Assembly (NCBI GenBank): GCA_910589415.1
Contig: OU342637.1
Location: forward strand, 24,217,162 to 24,281,161
DNA length: 64,000 bases
Source of the DNA: Malachius bipustulatus
Taxonomy: Eukaryota > Arthropoda > Insecta > Coleoptera > Melyridae
Direction: 5' to 3'
Part shown: positions 44,101 through 55,085 of the stretch, in pieces
How positions within the stretch are numbered: position 1 is the first letter of the stretch
How the letters are laid out: every line of letters starts with the position of its first letter
The notes under the pieces: generated by a model
What the model saw: only the letters and a program-made list of their open reading frames with translations
What the model was told of the DNA's origin: nothing
Databases searched by the model: none
Made by a program: the position numbers and the translations under genes

Positions 44101-46791
44101 CACTTGTTTATAACTCAAAAACTTCTCAATTTAAACATCAACAAACTGTAAAAGCCAATCTTATTTTCTCTTCTCAGACAATCTAAAAATGCAATAACAT
44201 AGGAGCATTCCATTTAAAAAAACATAACTTTGATATGCCACTCTCATATGGGACACTCTGTATAGTCCAAAATAATTTTAAATTGTGGCCATTGTGATCT
44301 TGTGCTTGAATTTACAAAAAGTTTTTTGAAAAAAATCCATTGTTTGGCCTACAGAGACCGCTTCGAATAAGCTGGGACACCCTGTATACACCTCATTTCC
44401 TCACTGTTGCAATATTTTTCTTAATGACCTTTTTCTCCATATTTCAAGCATATTTTTTGTCTATCACCACTTACATTCAAACAGTCGCCTTATGGTTGTA
44501 CCCAAGCATCTAAAACATCGCACAACATCTATACAGTCACCAACTGTACAAATATTCCACCCTATCTTCAATATCATGTGGAACAATTATTATTCCTTAT
44601 CCACTTCCAATAAGGCCATTAATCTTTTTTGTTACTGCCTTTCTACCTTTACTGCCAATTCACTATCACTTTTGATATAAAAGTCTTGCTTCATTATGCA
44701 TCCGTTTTAGCTTCTCCTGAAATAACCTCCGGTCAATTCCGACTTCCATTTATTGAATTAACTGACTTCATACTTTTGTCTTAGTTTCTTTTCCATCTCT
44801 CTTTTTTCAATATCCATCTCTCTCACCACACCCTGCTGTTTCACCATCTCTAATTTCTCAACCCCTATATCCAACATAACAACATACATGGATCCATCAC
44901 TGTCTTCACCTCTTTCTTGGGTTTTGCCCCATTTTGACCGTCTTTTGTCTTCATATTATACTGCTTCTCTGCTACTTTTGACTTGATCACAGTAATAACT
45001 TCCTCTGTTATTACTTTCATCACATTTTTAATTTCAGAAAATTCAATCATCTATGTAGATTGTCCCTAACTTTTTCCAACTCTTCTTCCATCAACTTTTT
45101 CTTCTTTTTCAACCAAAACATCTTCTCTACATTCTTGACACAGATAACTTTCTTCCAGTTTTCAGTTGTAATAATCTAATTTCAGTCTCAGTAAATATTT
45201 TCTTGGCACCCTTCCCCCTATCTGCCCCGGTCAACTGTTTAAACGCATTAAAAGCAGTTCATTTTGTCGGTTCACTTGCACAGCACTTTCCAGCACTCCA
45301 CCTAATCTCGTTTCTATCTTATTTCTGGCATGTTTCTTTGGAAACCTTATTTGTACCAATCGATTAATTACTGTGAATTCTTCACTCTCTAGCTCTACTC
45401 TACACACTTTTTGATACAGTTTTTTGTTTTGATAATAAGATTTTTTTGAAGATAATGTTAGACAAAAAAATATGACTACAACTAATTATCTTATTATGTG
45501 TCCTATTACAGGTAGACCGAAGAAGGAGAAACCGGTTGAACAGTCTTTGACTCCCGTCAAGAGAAGGCGTGGCCGTCCTCCTAAAAATCCGGGCGCGAAT
45601 TCCGGTGAAACCGAAGATGACTCCGAGACCCCTTCGAAGAAATCCAGGACCGACGAGAGCGACGACAGCCCCCAGAAGGAGAAAATACTGTGCCCCGAAT
45701 GCTCTGAACCGTTTGCCACACAGAACAGTCTCAATACCCATTTACAGCATCACAAGTTAGAGAACCGGTTAACCGGGCGTCTCAGAATAAACAACCAAGA
45801 TGACGATCCGTCAACACAAAACGATGCACCGTCAACAATTGACGTGGAAAAAAAATCATTGATCGAAGATGGCGATGTTGCTCAAGTAATTGAACCTGCA
45901 GCGGTTTCGTCGTCTTCATCTTCATTTTTGTCTTCGTCTTCTCCACTTTGCCTTGAACAATCTTCAGCTGCGGGAACCTCGAAAATACCTGTACCGATGT
46001 CTGTGTCATCATCAAAACCTGTCCGGAAACTCTTTGAATATAATCACAGATGTGATTCCTGCAAGAAGAATTTCAAGAACTCGATCCTGTTGAAGAGGCA
46101 CGTTTGTTCCGAACGTCCTAAAATCGTGTGTCCCGTTTGTAAAGAGAGCTTCCCGGATTCGGGCAAACTGAACATCCATAAACGCGTTCACCTCAAGAAG
46201 AATCTCGTACAGAGTACCAGTACGGTTTCGGTAGCTCCCAGGAGATCCGTGGCCGTACCTTCCTCTTCCAATGCTGCTTCGTCCGAGACGGTCGAGTTCA
46301 AAAAACCCCCCAGCCTGAACAAAGTACAAAGGAAATGCGACGAATGTGGAAAGGTGTGCTCGTCACTGGCCATATTGAAGATCCACAAGAAGTCGCACAA
46401 GCACTACACTTGCGCTTCCTGCAACAGCACGTTTCTGTCGAGAGTGCTCCTCGATTCGCACAAGAGAGAGAAATGCGTGAAAGTGAATTCGTCACCGCGA
46501 GAGAAGCCCCAGCTGAATGCGACTCTATCTCGGCGTCCCTCTTTCCGAATCAGGAAATCGTTCGTCGCGTCGCCGGCCAGGAGTTTCAGACGCTCGATGC
46601 GTAAGTCGATCGGAGGAAGGTCTTCCAGGGCGGGAAAGTTACCACCGGGCACGAATGTCAGCAATTTGGAAACGCCCAGTAAGAAGACTCCATTTAAGCA
46701 GGGGCCAGCTCACAGAGGTATACCGGCCGGGAAAAGATTGACGGAATGGGCGTTAACTATGAATACTCGTCTCAATGCTCCTCCGAATTAA
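41118..46791 (+). CDS. Acidic AT-hook and C2H2 zinc-finger nuclear protein, 1033 aa
   Basis: Coding exons 41118-41700, 42036-43274 and 45512-46791 join in phase with GT-AG sites. Residues 1-600 are acidic and low in order (many D/E/S/N), ending in a basic-acidic patch (NRKKRKYKKHKQKI). The exon 2/3 junction rebuilds RGRGRPKKEK, an AT-hook, followed by KRRRGRPPK, a second AT-hook. Then come about five C2H2 fingers between residues ~665 and 930: CPECSEPFATQNSLNTHLQHH, CDSCKKNFKNSILLKRHVC, CPVCKESFPDSGKLNIHKRVH, CDECGKVCSSLAILKIHKKSH and CASCNSTFLSRVLLDSHKREK. A basic tail follows. It is likely a DNA-binding chromatin or transcription factor; I do not recognise the orthologue. The start ATG lies 26 bp after the exon acceptor. 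Intron 2 (2.2 kb) carries repeats. AATAAA lies at about 46880. Confidence 0.88.
43740..44290. repeat. Fold-back repeat in intron 2 of the AT-hook gene
   Basis: GAAAACCGGCTTACATGTCC (43840) is mirrored by GGACATGTAAGCCGGTTTTC (44026). The right side continues into the family also seen at 1480-1940, ending GGGACACTCTGTATAG. Confidence 0.8.
44460..45410 (-). pseudogene. Possible coiled-coil ORF1-like relic in intron 2
   Basis: Minus-strand frames read INRLVQIRFPKKHARNKIET, then VNRQNELLLMRLN, KYLLRLKLDYYN and IKNVMKVITEEVITVIKSKV. Lys/Glu-rich helical content with several stops suggests the first ORF of a retroelement, but no diagnostic motif confirms it. Confidence 0.3.
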
Positions 46792-48643
46792 GATTAGTTT
46801 AATTTTACTTGTTGGTCAGTTGTAAATTATTGTTCAATTAGATTTCTATAAATTTGATTTTTGCTTGATTAAGTACACAAAATAAAAAAGAATATTGTGA
46901 TTTTACTGGACTTGGAATTATACCTAATTGAAATGTTTGTCGATATTTTTTTTTTCTTTCATTAATTTTAAATTTGAACGGATTGTATTGAAAGATATTA
47001 TTGACTTGTTCGTAAAACTGATACTGATACAAGATCAGAAGATTGTCTTGCACAAAACTGAAGTAGATAGAAATCTGTACCTTCTAATTTTTAATAAAAA
47101 AATAAAAATGAAAATGTCTCAGTAAAATTTATTTTATATAAATGGATTAGTTGAATAAATAATAGTGTTACTGTGTTTTATAATATGTTTTAATTCAGTT
47201 TATATAATGTATAGTCTGTACTAACTTGTAGTAATAAAAATATTTCAGTAAGATATGTTTTATATAAGAGAATTGAATAAATTTTAATTTTATTTGTTTT
47301 TTTTTATTTAAATTATTATTGATCAGGACTTTTGTTCCCAACCTCCACGAGTTTCTTGGCTATTGTTCCGTGAATTTTATAACACACAACACTGCAATCC
47401 ATATGACAAAAACAGGGCTTTTGCCTCTTATATGTGGCCATTTTTTTGGGAAGAAAAATTCCTCTGGAAAATAATTGTTCATATTATATAATTTTGGCGG
47501 ATATAGCCGCTCCCCTAATTTTTTTTCGAGAAACTATAACAATAAATAAAGTTTATAAGATGTCTAATAAATGCTTCTTCTTCTGTAATAGTGCTAACAG
47601 AATCTCGCCGCCTCATGCCCTAACACCGAGTAAAGTCCAGATATAGATGGTACGATGCAAAAAATAAATATGGCCCTGGCGGGGCTTTTAATTCCTCAGG
47701 ATCTGAGAGCTTTAATATGTCGTATATGGGAGTGCCGTGGAGGTACCCCCCTCCCCCCTCGCTGTGGTATTAATAACAGAGGCGGGATCCGCGTTTACCG
47801 GGAAAGTGTTATTTTTTCGGGAATAAGTCTAGGAAACACTCTAAAAATGTGTCTGAAAGTTGCGATCGAGTTAAAATTTCGTAGAATGTATACAGGGTGT
47901 TTTGTAATTGAATGTCAATATTTAAGGGGGCGATTTTTGGGTCCATTTTAAGAAGAAAACTTCATAAGAACGTATGTCCTAAAAGTCTTAACTTTTGAGA
48001 TACAGGATGGTAAAGATTTATTAAAATAAATCATTTTTTCGTAATATCTGTAATAATTCAGCCTCAGTCGGCAGTGTAGTAAGGTTAAGTGGTCGTTTCC
48101 AATCCACTTGTATTGTAGAGTTAATGCCTTTGGGGAGCTGGAGCTCTGGAGTGCTGTGACAATTAATGGAGTTCTATTCTATTAAAATTTGCCGCCCTCT
48201 CCGTCCTAAATACTTACAACAAAATTCGGAGAGCACGTACAATCTTCTGCCCTCATGTCACCTCTGTAGATTAACGACAATATCGGGTGATCATGCAGCA
48301 GGTCGCTTCCGATCTTATCAAATTTATAAAGACCAGTGTTATATCTGATTTTATTTCCCTAAATGCAAGCGGCTGCGACATATATAAAGTTTATTCAAAC
48401 AACTGACTGGCATCATACCAGTTTGCCCTAGGACACAGTAGGTATACAAAATATTTCTTAAAAAATAAAATTAATAATTAAATGAAAATTATTACAAAAA
48501 CATTATTGTTATTTTGGTTTAAAACCAATATAGGTGCATACAGGATGGTTAACAATTCGATGCTCACCATTGGGATCTCGGAAACGGTAAAAGATACAGG
48601 GTGGAAATATTATGGAAATAAAATTTATGGAAACTTAAGGCGT
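46792..48643. other. 3' flank of the AT-hook gene and repeat-rich spacer
   Basis: 3' UTR with AATAAA near 46880. 47885-48010 is a dispersed repeat starting TATACAGGGTGTTTTG. 48540-48643 is another (TACAGGATGGTTAAC, GGATCTCGGAAACGG) into which the LTR element inserted. No gene was seen. Confidence 0.55.
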
Positions 48644-51414
48644 TGTCACGCCCCAAAACTGGCCCTACAAACCTAACAATAAGGAACCTGTTCGGGCGCC
48701 AAATGTCACGGTACAAATTCCGGTGACGTATTATTTAGCGATATACAGGGTGTTGTATTACTCGTAATAACCCTCGGACGCCAACTTTATTTTCCCTGTA
48801 TCTACAGGTGACGAGGTCAGTTCCCCGCAGGAGATATCTGCTGGATCTCCATTTATGCTTTTACCCGCAATAACTCAGTGAAGATTTCAATCCAGGAATT
48901 CAATGTGTTTATTAATTCGTAATTTTAGTTGGGAAGTAGGTTTTAATTACTTTCCAACTAATTCTGGAGAAAACGCTTAATTTAAAAGGTGGTAGCAGAA
49001 CTTTATAATTTATTAGGCAACGATAAAACAGTAATCTTAATTAGAAAACAATTTAATTCTCATTCTGAGTAAGTATGTACATTTATAAACGAAACGGGTG
49101 ATTAGTTAAGAAAAATTATACAATCGTGCAACACTGCATGCTACTAAACTACCGCGATGAGAACTGAAATGCAACGGTAGTGAAATGAAAATTATTATTA
49201 TTTACATCCATTCTATTAACTTGGTGCTAAATCTAGCCCCTACAATAATTAACTATGCTCATGCAAGCGAAATGAGTGGTGAGTTAGGTGAAAGGTGATT
49301 ACGATTCCCTGTGCATTCCCCATGCAAACAAAATAGCAATTATAGCAACAATAAACAAACGAGATACCAAACAAGCAAGCTTCATCATTAATTAATATAA
49401 AATTTCCCCCCTTGGGTGCAGCCTGATATTATTCCTAGAGATTTTAAATTAATTCAAAGTAGTTACGGGATACCCTCGTCGGGCTCCCCTCCCACCGACA
49501 CACATCCAGTGTTGTGACCGATCTAGATCTTTCGATCTAGATCACTGATCTAGATCATATATTGAGATCTATGATCTGATCTAGATTCTTTTGACATGAA
49601 AGATCTATGATCTGATCTAGATCAGTTTTTTTTGATCTTGGATCTTTTTTCTAGATCTTTTTATTGAAGACTTTTCAATAAAAATGCAAGTTTAATGAAG
49701 TAAAGCTGGCTAAATATACAAATAATGTGAAGGCCATGTAACAAAATCTTACAATTCTGTGTCTGATGTGTCAACTTCATTTAATCTCACGTAACTGTTT
49801 ACGATCATTGAACTCTAACCTACTGGAAATGACTCGCAATGATTAAATAATGTACCACGCGATATTTTTAGGCAACACGCACTAGTGCAGTATACCCATC
49901 TTTTTCTATCGCATGTTAGCTTTTGGCTAAGAGAGTGAGAGAGAATGACAGAGAATCGCATGAGAGAATAAACACTTGAGAAACGTGACGACCTTGATTG
50001 AGCGTGAAATACAAAAGCCGGACTGCGACGGAAATACTGCAGTATAGTCCCTGCCCCTTACACGTTTTTGGTTAAGGGCATGTGTGTATATGGTGCACAG
50101 TGAACAAAGAAAAAATTCCTAGCCTTATTTTGTAAAAATAACTGATGAAACAAATAAAAGATAAAACCATGATACAACATTACAACTACACAAGGTATTT
50201 CAGCCTGAGACTGAAAAGTGAAAACTCAACCGCGCTGCACATGACGTCACTGTGGAGATAGTAATCCAAGCACTTGAAAATATTTGAATGTGGAAGTCAA
50301 CATTTGTGGGGTATAATGAAAACTTTGAAATTGATGTTGAAAAAAATTGATCTATTTAGTGATCTAAAACTCAGATCTTTTATTTGATGATCTGATCTTT
50401 GATCTAGATCATTTTCAATTTCGAGATCTATGATCTGATCTAGATCTCTAATTTTTAAATGATCTTTGATCTGATCTAGATCTTTTTTGAAATGATCTTT
50501 CCCAACACTGCACACATCCTCCATCTTAGGGAACAACACTCCGCTAAAAGGAACACACGTGACGACAAGAAAGTACCCGAGGAAAGCAGTCGTTCCTACT
50601 ATATTACTTTCCCGCCCAGTTCGAGTCCTTCACTTCCATCTTCCCGAGCACCGATTTCCTCTATTTAGAACGCACTCACCACAAAGGAAACCGACACCCG
50701 ACCTATGGAAGTGTCGGGAAAAGGGCGGCAAGCAAATAACTAAAACATCTCTTTCTGGATCGGACGGTTGGCCAGACCCGCTCTGGAACTTACCTTGCTT
50801 GTATTCAGCTGAGAGCTGTAACCGTAATCATGTAATAATCTCGCTCCATCTACTTATATAGGCGAGACAGAGGGTTGCTGTGGTTACGCACTGCGCTGCC
50901 GCCTTGTCATTGGTGGGGCGTGTCGGTCGGCTATCGCGACTCGGCTCGGTCCGCGTCCGCGGAAGCAGACGAGTCGCATTATAGCGTACTGTATATTTCC
51001 TTCCAAATATTTATTACTTGAAATGTAATTTAACAATAGATCCTAATACTTATTGCTATGCTATTTAGGCTTAATCTTTTCCTTAATTAATAATCTATTT
51101 ACTGATAGTGTTTTTGAGTCCCAATCTCTATTCATAATCTTGATGACGCTCGAAACAACACCGGAAGCATACCTACCTAGGCTGTGTTGTTCTCGTGAAT
51201 CTAATTTTCTATTTACAATTAAAATTATAATTTACATCTGTTAATTATGATGTTTGGTCTCAAAATTATCCTTATTCCATTACCTATCAAATGATATTAC
51301 TTACATTCCCCTATCATTTTCTCTAATCTCTATAACGCTCGAGATATACTAAAATGTCAAGTGAATGGTAATGAACTTTACAATTATTTCTTTATAACGA
51401 GGGACTTCGTTATA
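48644..51414 (-). repeat. 3' LTR, interrupted by a hAT-type element
   Basis: Without the insertion (49507-50510) and its extra octamer it is 1759 bp. Plus-strand ends are TGTCACGCCCC and CTTCGTTATA. TATATAAG (minus) lies at about 50861-50853. Confidence 0.93.
49507..50510. mobile_element. hAT-type element, 1004 bp, inserted in the 3' LTR
   Basis: CAGTGTTG at one end and CAACACTG at the other. The octamer CACACATC is duplicated exactly (49499-49506 and 50511-50518) and occurs once in the other LTR. The outer ~130 bp on each side are crowded with GATCTAGATC and GATCTGATC words. The interior is non-coding. Confidence 0.96.
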
Positions 51415-51432
51415 CTCCCCCCTCACTTCCAA
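51415..51432 (-). other. Polypurine tract of the LTR element
   Basis: The minus strand reads GGAAGTGAGGGGGGAG immediately before the 3' LTR start TATAACG; this primes plus-strand DNA synthesis. Confidence 0.85.
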
Positions 51433-51712
51433 TAAAAAAAAAAGAATCTCAAATTCTTTTTTTTTTCTATCAATCTCACCTAATTTTGCATGAACATATT
51501 TACAATTTATAATACTTAACCTGATCTATTCTAATATTTATCTCTACACTGATTCTACTGCACTGTCAAAGCGTTTTTGAATACAGTCACTTTTACATTT
51601 CAATGTCTTTCACTTAAACTTTAACTTCAACTTCAACTTTTCTTCTATTACTTTGTTATTTTTCTTTCTAAAATGTTCATCTTCGTTTCCTTCATTTTTG
51701 AAAGTTTTCCGA

Positions 51713-52006
51713 TTAAGGAAAATCTGAGGTGTCACTGTTATAAGCCTTAAGATCTTTAATGTGTATTTTCTTCAACTTCGTGCCTGTTTGATCTTCAAGA
51801 TCGTATACAACTGGTGAAATTACTTTAATTACTTTATAAGGCCCCGAAAATTTAGGCGCTAATTTTGCTGCAAATCCCTGAATGGCAGACGATAGTGGAT
51901 GTTCGCGACGCAACACCAAGTCACCTATTTTACATCGCCACTCTCTTCGCCGTAAATTGTAATGAAAACTTTGTTTATTAAAACCTCGTTTTAATTGAAT
52001 TCGCAC
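51713..52006 (-). CDS. Integrase C-terminal part (LTR element)
   Basis: 97 codons including KIGDLVLRREHPL, KFSGPYKVIKV and YDLEDQTGTKLKKIHIKDLK, the SH3-like GPY/F region at the end of gypsy integrases. It is separated from the main pol frame by a shift near 52160, so this frame has no native start. Confidence 0.85.
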   Translation of the reverse strand: MRIQLKRGFNKQSFHYNLRRREWRCKIGDLVLRREHPLSSAIQGFAAKLAPKFSGPYKVIKVISPVVYDLEDQTGTKLKKIHIKDLKAYNSDTSDFP

Positions 52007-52124
52007 TAATTCGAATGTTTCTTTTAATTTACCCAGGATCTCTGTCCTATTACTTATTTCATTATCATTTGGATTGTCTCCATTGTCATCAATATTGTTT
52101 TCCCTATTTCTAGTATAGACTGAT

Positions 52125-54491
52125 TTAGGTACTATTAATTCCCTTCCGAAATTTAAATAAGCTGAAATAAGCTAAAAATCCCGTTGTCTCCTGTTTAGCT
52201 GTGTTCATCGCGAAACCTAATTCTGGTAAATGATCGTCCCAGTTACGTTGGTTATTATCGCAAAATTGAGCAATCATTGTTTTAAAAGTTCTGTTTGCTC
52301 TCTCTACCGCGTTTGCTTGCGGAGTGTAAACAGGTGTAAATTTTTGGCGAATATTCATATCGGCAAGCAGTGTTTTCATTTCTTTGCTGATGAACTGTTT
52401 TCCATTGTCCGATATGATCGTCTTGCAGCAACCAAATTTGCTGATTACCTTCTCAAAAAGTGCATTTGCTACTGCCGGAGCTGTAGCTTTTCTCAGAGGT
52501 TTAAATTCTACCCATTTGGTGAATTTATCTTGTGCCATGAACAGAAAATTATTTCCTTTTTTCGATCTAGGTAAAGGTCCAACAAGATCTATGCAGACTT
52601 TGTCCCAAGGCTCCTTTGCTAATGAAGGTTGCATTTTCCCTGGTGTTTGCTGCTGAGATACCTTATATTTTTGACAACACTCACAACTTCTAACGTATCG
52701 TGCGGTATCACGAAACATTTTTGGCCAATAATAATAATTGGATATTCTTGCAATCGTCTTTGCAATGCCCATATGTCCACCTATGGGTTCATCATGATTT
52801 TCCTTTAAAATATCTTTTCTTATTTCTTTGGGTATGCATAATTTCCATGGATCAACCGTTCCTGGTTCGTTGAAATTATTACTCTCCCAAAAATGTCTGT
52901 AAAGTTTTCCGTTCCTGATTGCGTAGTCAGGAAAAGCATCGGGGTTCGCTTTTATCATTTCCAGTTTTTTATTATACCAACTACATGTAACGTTTGCTTC
53001 GTTGAAATATAATTCTTTAGAACTTTGGCCGTTTTCGACTGGGAGCGGATCCCTTGATAAAGCATCTGCGACCCTGTTTAATGCTTGTTTTCGGTACTTT
53101 ATTTCGAAGTCATATTGCTGCAAGTATATGCTCCATCTAGCTACGCGTCCTGAGGGTGACTTCATGGTTTGAAACCAACTTAGAGACATATGATCTGTTA
53201 GTACTTTAAAGTGGTACCCTTCCAAATATGGACGCATTTTTTCTATCCCCCATACAATTGCTAGACATTCTTTTTCTGTTGCCGTATATTTCTTCTCTGC
53301 GGCTAACAGACTTCTGCTTGCATAAGCAATAACTCTTTCTCCATTTTCTTGATTTTGTGTTAATGCCACACCCAATCCTAGGTCTGATGCATCTGTTTGT
53401 AACACAAACTCTTTCGAAAAATCTGGGCATGCTAAAATTGGGGCGGTGGTCAGCTTTTCTTTTAATTTCTTGAACGCTTCTTCTTGCTGATCCCCCCATG
53501 TCCATTTCTGATTCTTCTTTAACAACTTTGTTAGTGGACTAACAATTTCTGAAAAATGTTCTACGAATCTTCTATACCAAGAACATACTCCTAAGAATCT
53601 TCTTAACTGCTTTAGATTCTTTGGCGTAGACATTGCATTAATGGCTTCTACTTTTCCTGGGTCAGTGTGTATCCCCTCTGACGTAACACTGTGCCCCAAG
53701 TATTTTAACGATGTCCTGCAAAATTGGCACTTATCAGGATTAATTTTTAAATTCGCATTTTTCAACCTCCTGAAAATTTCCTTTAGTATGTCTAAATGTT
53801 CCTCGAATGTATCACCCAAAACAATTAGGTCGTCGAGGTAGGCAAATACTTTAGGTTCCATTTCCGGACCAATTATTGAATCTAATAATCTCTGAAATGT
53901 AGCTGGTGCCGAGTGCAGTCCAAACGCCATTACTTTAAATTGGAAAAGTCCACGACCCGGTACTGTAAACGCTGTAACTGGTTTACTGCTGTTGGTCAGT
54001 GGGACTTGCCAATATCCTTGTCTCAAATCTAGGCTACTGATGTATCGAGCTCTTCTTAATTTGTCCAAAATACTCGAAATGTACGGAAGTGGGTACGCAT
54101 CTTTTGCTGAAACTTCATTGACTTTTCTAAAGTCTATACAGAACCTATAGTTTCCGTCCTTTTTCCTAACTAGAACTACTGGTGAACTCCATGGACTTCT
54201 AGACGGTTCTATTATACCTTCCTCCAGCATTTCATCAACCTGCTCGTCGATGATTTGTTGCATTTTTGGGTTCTGAGGTCGGTATCTTTGCTTGATAGGT
54301 TCTTTCTGTATTAGTTTAATATGATGTTGAACTCGATCCGTTGTACCCTTGATCTTTTCAAATTCTTGAAACTCCTTGTTCAAGAAAGTATTTAATATTC
54401 TCTGCTGAGTATTTGAAAGATCCGGTAAAGGCGATTTGCTGTATGAAGTCATTACTTTACTTCTATCTTCATTACCTTCTTCACTTACCAT
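52125..54491 (-). CDS. Pol: reverse transcriptase, RNase H and integrase core (LTR element)
   Basis: 788 codons. The RT has the FRKVNEVSAKDAYPLP region, LDLRQGYWQVPL, FKVMAFGLHSAPATFQRLLD and the catalytic FAYLDDLIV. RNase H follows with LQTDASDLGLGVAL and ATEKECLAIVW. The integrase has an HHCC finger (H...HMGIAKTI...CECC), the DLVGPLPRSKKGNNF strand and an ISDNGKQF catalytic Asp. The native frame is lost near 52160 by a tandem repeat of a 10-bp AGCTTATTTC unit, adding unrelated residues before a stop. The first codons (MVSEEGNED) are not a genuine start: the frame continues upstream toward the protease. Confidence 0.95.
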   Translation of the reverse strand: MVSEEGNEDRSKVMTSYSKSPLPDLSNTQQRILNTFLNKEFQEFEKIKGTTDRVQHHIKLIQKEPIKQRYRPQNPKMQQIIDEQVDEMLEEGIIEPSRSPWSSPVVLVRKKDGNYRFCIDFRKVNEVSAKDAYPLPYISSILDKLRRARYISSLDLRQGYWQVPLTNSSKPVTAFTVPGRGLFQFKVMAFGLHSAPATFQRLLDSIIGPEMEPKVFAYLDDLIVLGDTFEEHLDILKEIFRRLKNANLKINPDKCQFCRTSLKYLGHSVTSEGIHTDPGKVEAINAMSTPKNLKQLRRFLGVCSWYRRFVEHFSEIVSPLTKLLKKNQKWTWGDQQEEAFKKLKEKLTTAPILACPDFSKEFVLQTDASDLGLGVALTQNQENGERVIAYASRSLLAAEKKYTATEKECLAIVWGIEKMRPYLEGYHFKVLTDHMSLSWFQTMKSPSGRVARWSIYLQQYDFEIKYRKQALNRVADALSRDPLPVENGQSSKELYFNEANVTCSWYNKKLEMIKANPDAFPDYAIRNGKLYRHFWESNNFNEPGTVDPWKLCIPKEIRKDILKENHDEPIGGHMGIAKTIARISNYYYWPKMFRDTARYVRSCECCQKYKVSQQQTPGKMQPSLAKEPWDKVCIDLVGPLPRSKKGNNFLFMAQDKFTKWVEFKPLRKATAPAVANALFEKVISKFGCCKTIISDNGKQFISKEMKTLLADMNIRQKFTPVYTPQANAVERANRTFKTMIAQFCDNNQRNWDDHLPELGFAMNTAKQETTGFLAYFSLFKFRKGINST

Positions 54492-54525
54492 TACATTGTT
54501 TAAGAAGACTCTATTCGTACTAAAA

Positions 54526-54996
54526 TCAATATGAAAATTTGTATCTACTTAGCACATCCATTCCCAATATGATATCAGTAGCTAGTTTCGGTACTATCAG
54601 AAATTTTGCTTCTATTTCTGATTCCTTCAGCTTTATTTTAGCAGATACTAGGCCTGTAATCGGTATTGATGAGCCATCGGCAATTTTCGTTGACACGTCC
54701 CTCAGGATTTGAGCATAAAAACCAATTGTTTCTAACTGACGAATTACTGGTTCGCTTATAAACGACCTATTTGCTCCTGTGTCCAACAAAATTTTGAAGC
54801 TTTTATTGCCTATACTAGTACTTAACGTCGGCCTGTTATCTTTAATTACATTCGGAGCTGTGCACCTAATTGGGCCTTGCTGTTCACTTTCTGAACATTT
54901 TACTAACGATTTATTTACAATTCTATTTACATTGTCTTTCCTGCTATTTACAATATCTTCATTTTCTTCTTCAAATTTCCTATTTTTCTTTTCCAA
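54526..54996 (-). CDS. Aspartic protease (LTR element)
   Basis: The frame contains FKILLDTGANRSFISEPVI, the DTGA active site of retroviral-type proteases, and ATDIILGMDVL, the flap-distal ILG motif. It opens without an ATG (first in-frame codon TTG), as expected for gag-pro frameshifting. A change at a T run near 54535 separates it from RT; in the other frame the sequence continues into RT. Confidence 0.9.
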   Translation of the reverse strand: MEKKNRKFEEENEDIVNSRKDNVNRIVNKSLVKCSESEQQGPIRCTAPNVIKDNRPTLSTSIGNKSFKILLDTGANRSFISEPVIRQLETIGFYAQILRDVSTKIADGSSIPITGLVSAKIKLKESEIEAKFLIVPKLATDIILGMDVLSRYKFSY

Positions 54997-55085
54997 TTTA
55001 CAAATTTTATTTACATTTTCCTTTTCAATTTCCGAAGCAGCGGTCTTCCGGAACTGATCCTGCTTCGGTTCAGTAAAGTTCCTTT

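Noticed and set aside
51415..51712. env gene in the LTR element
   Set aside because: Only about 300 bp of low-complexity sequence lies between integrase and the 3' LTR, with no frame.
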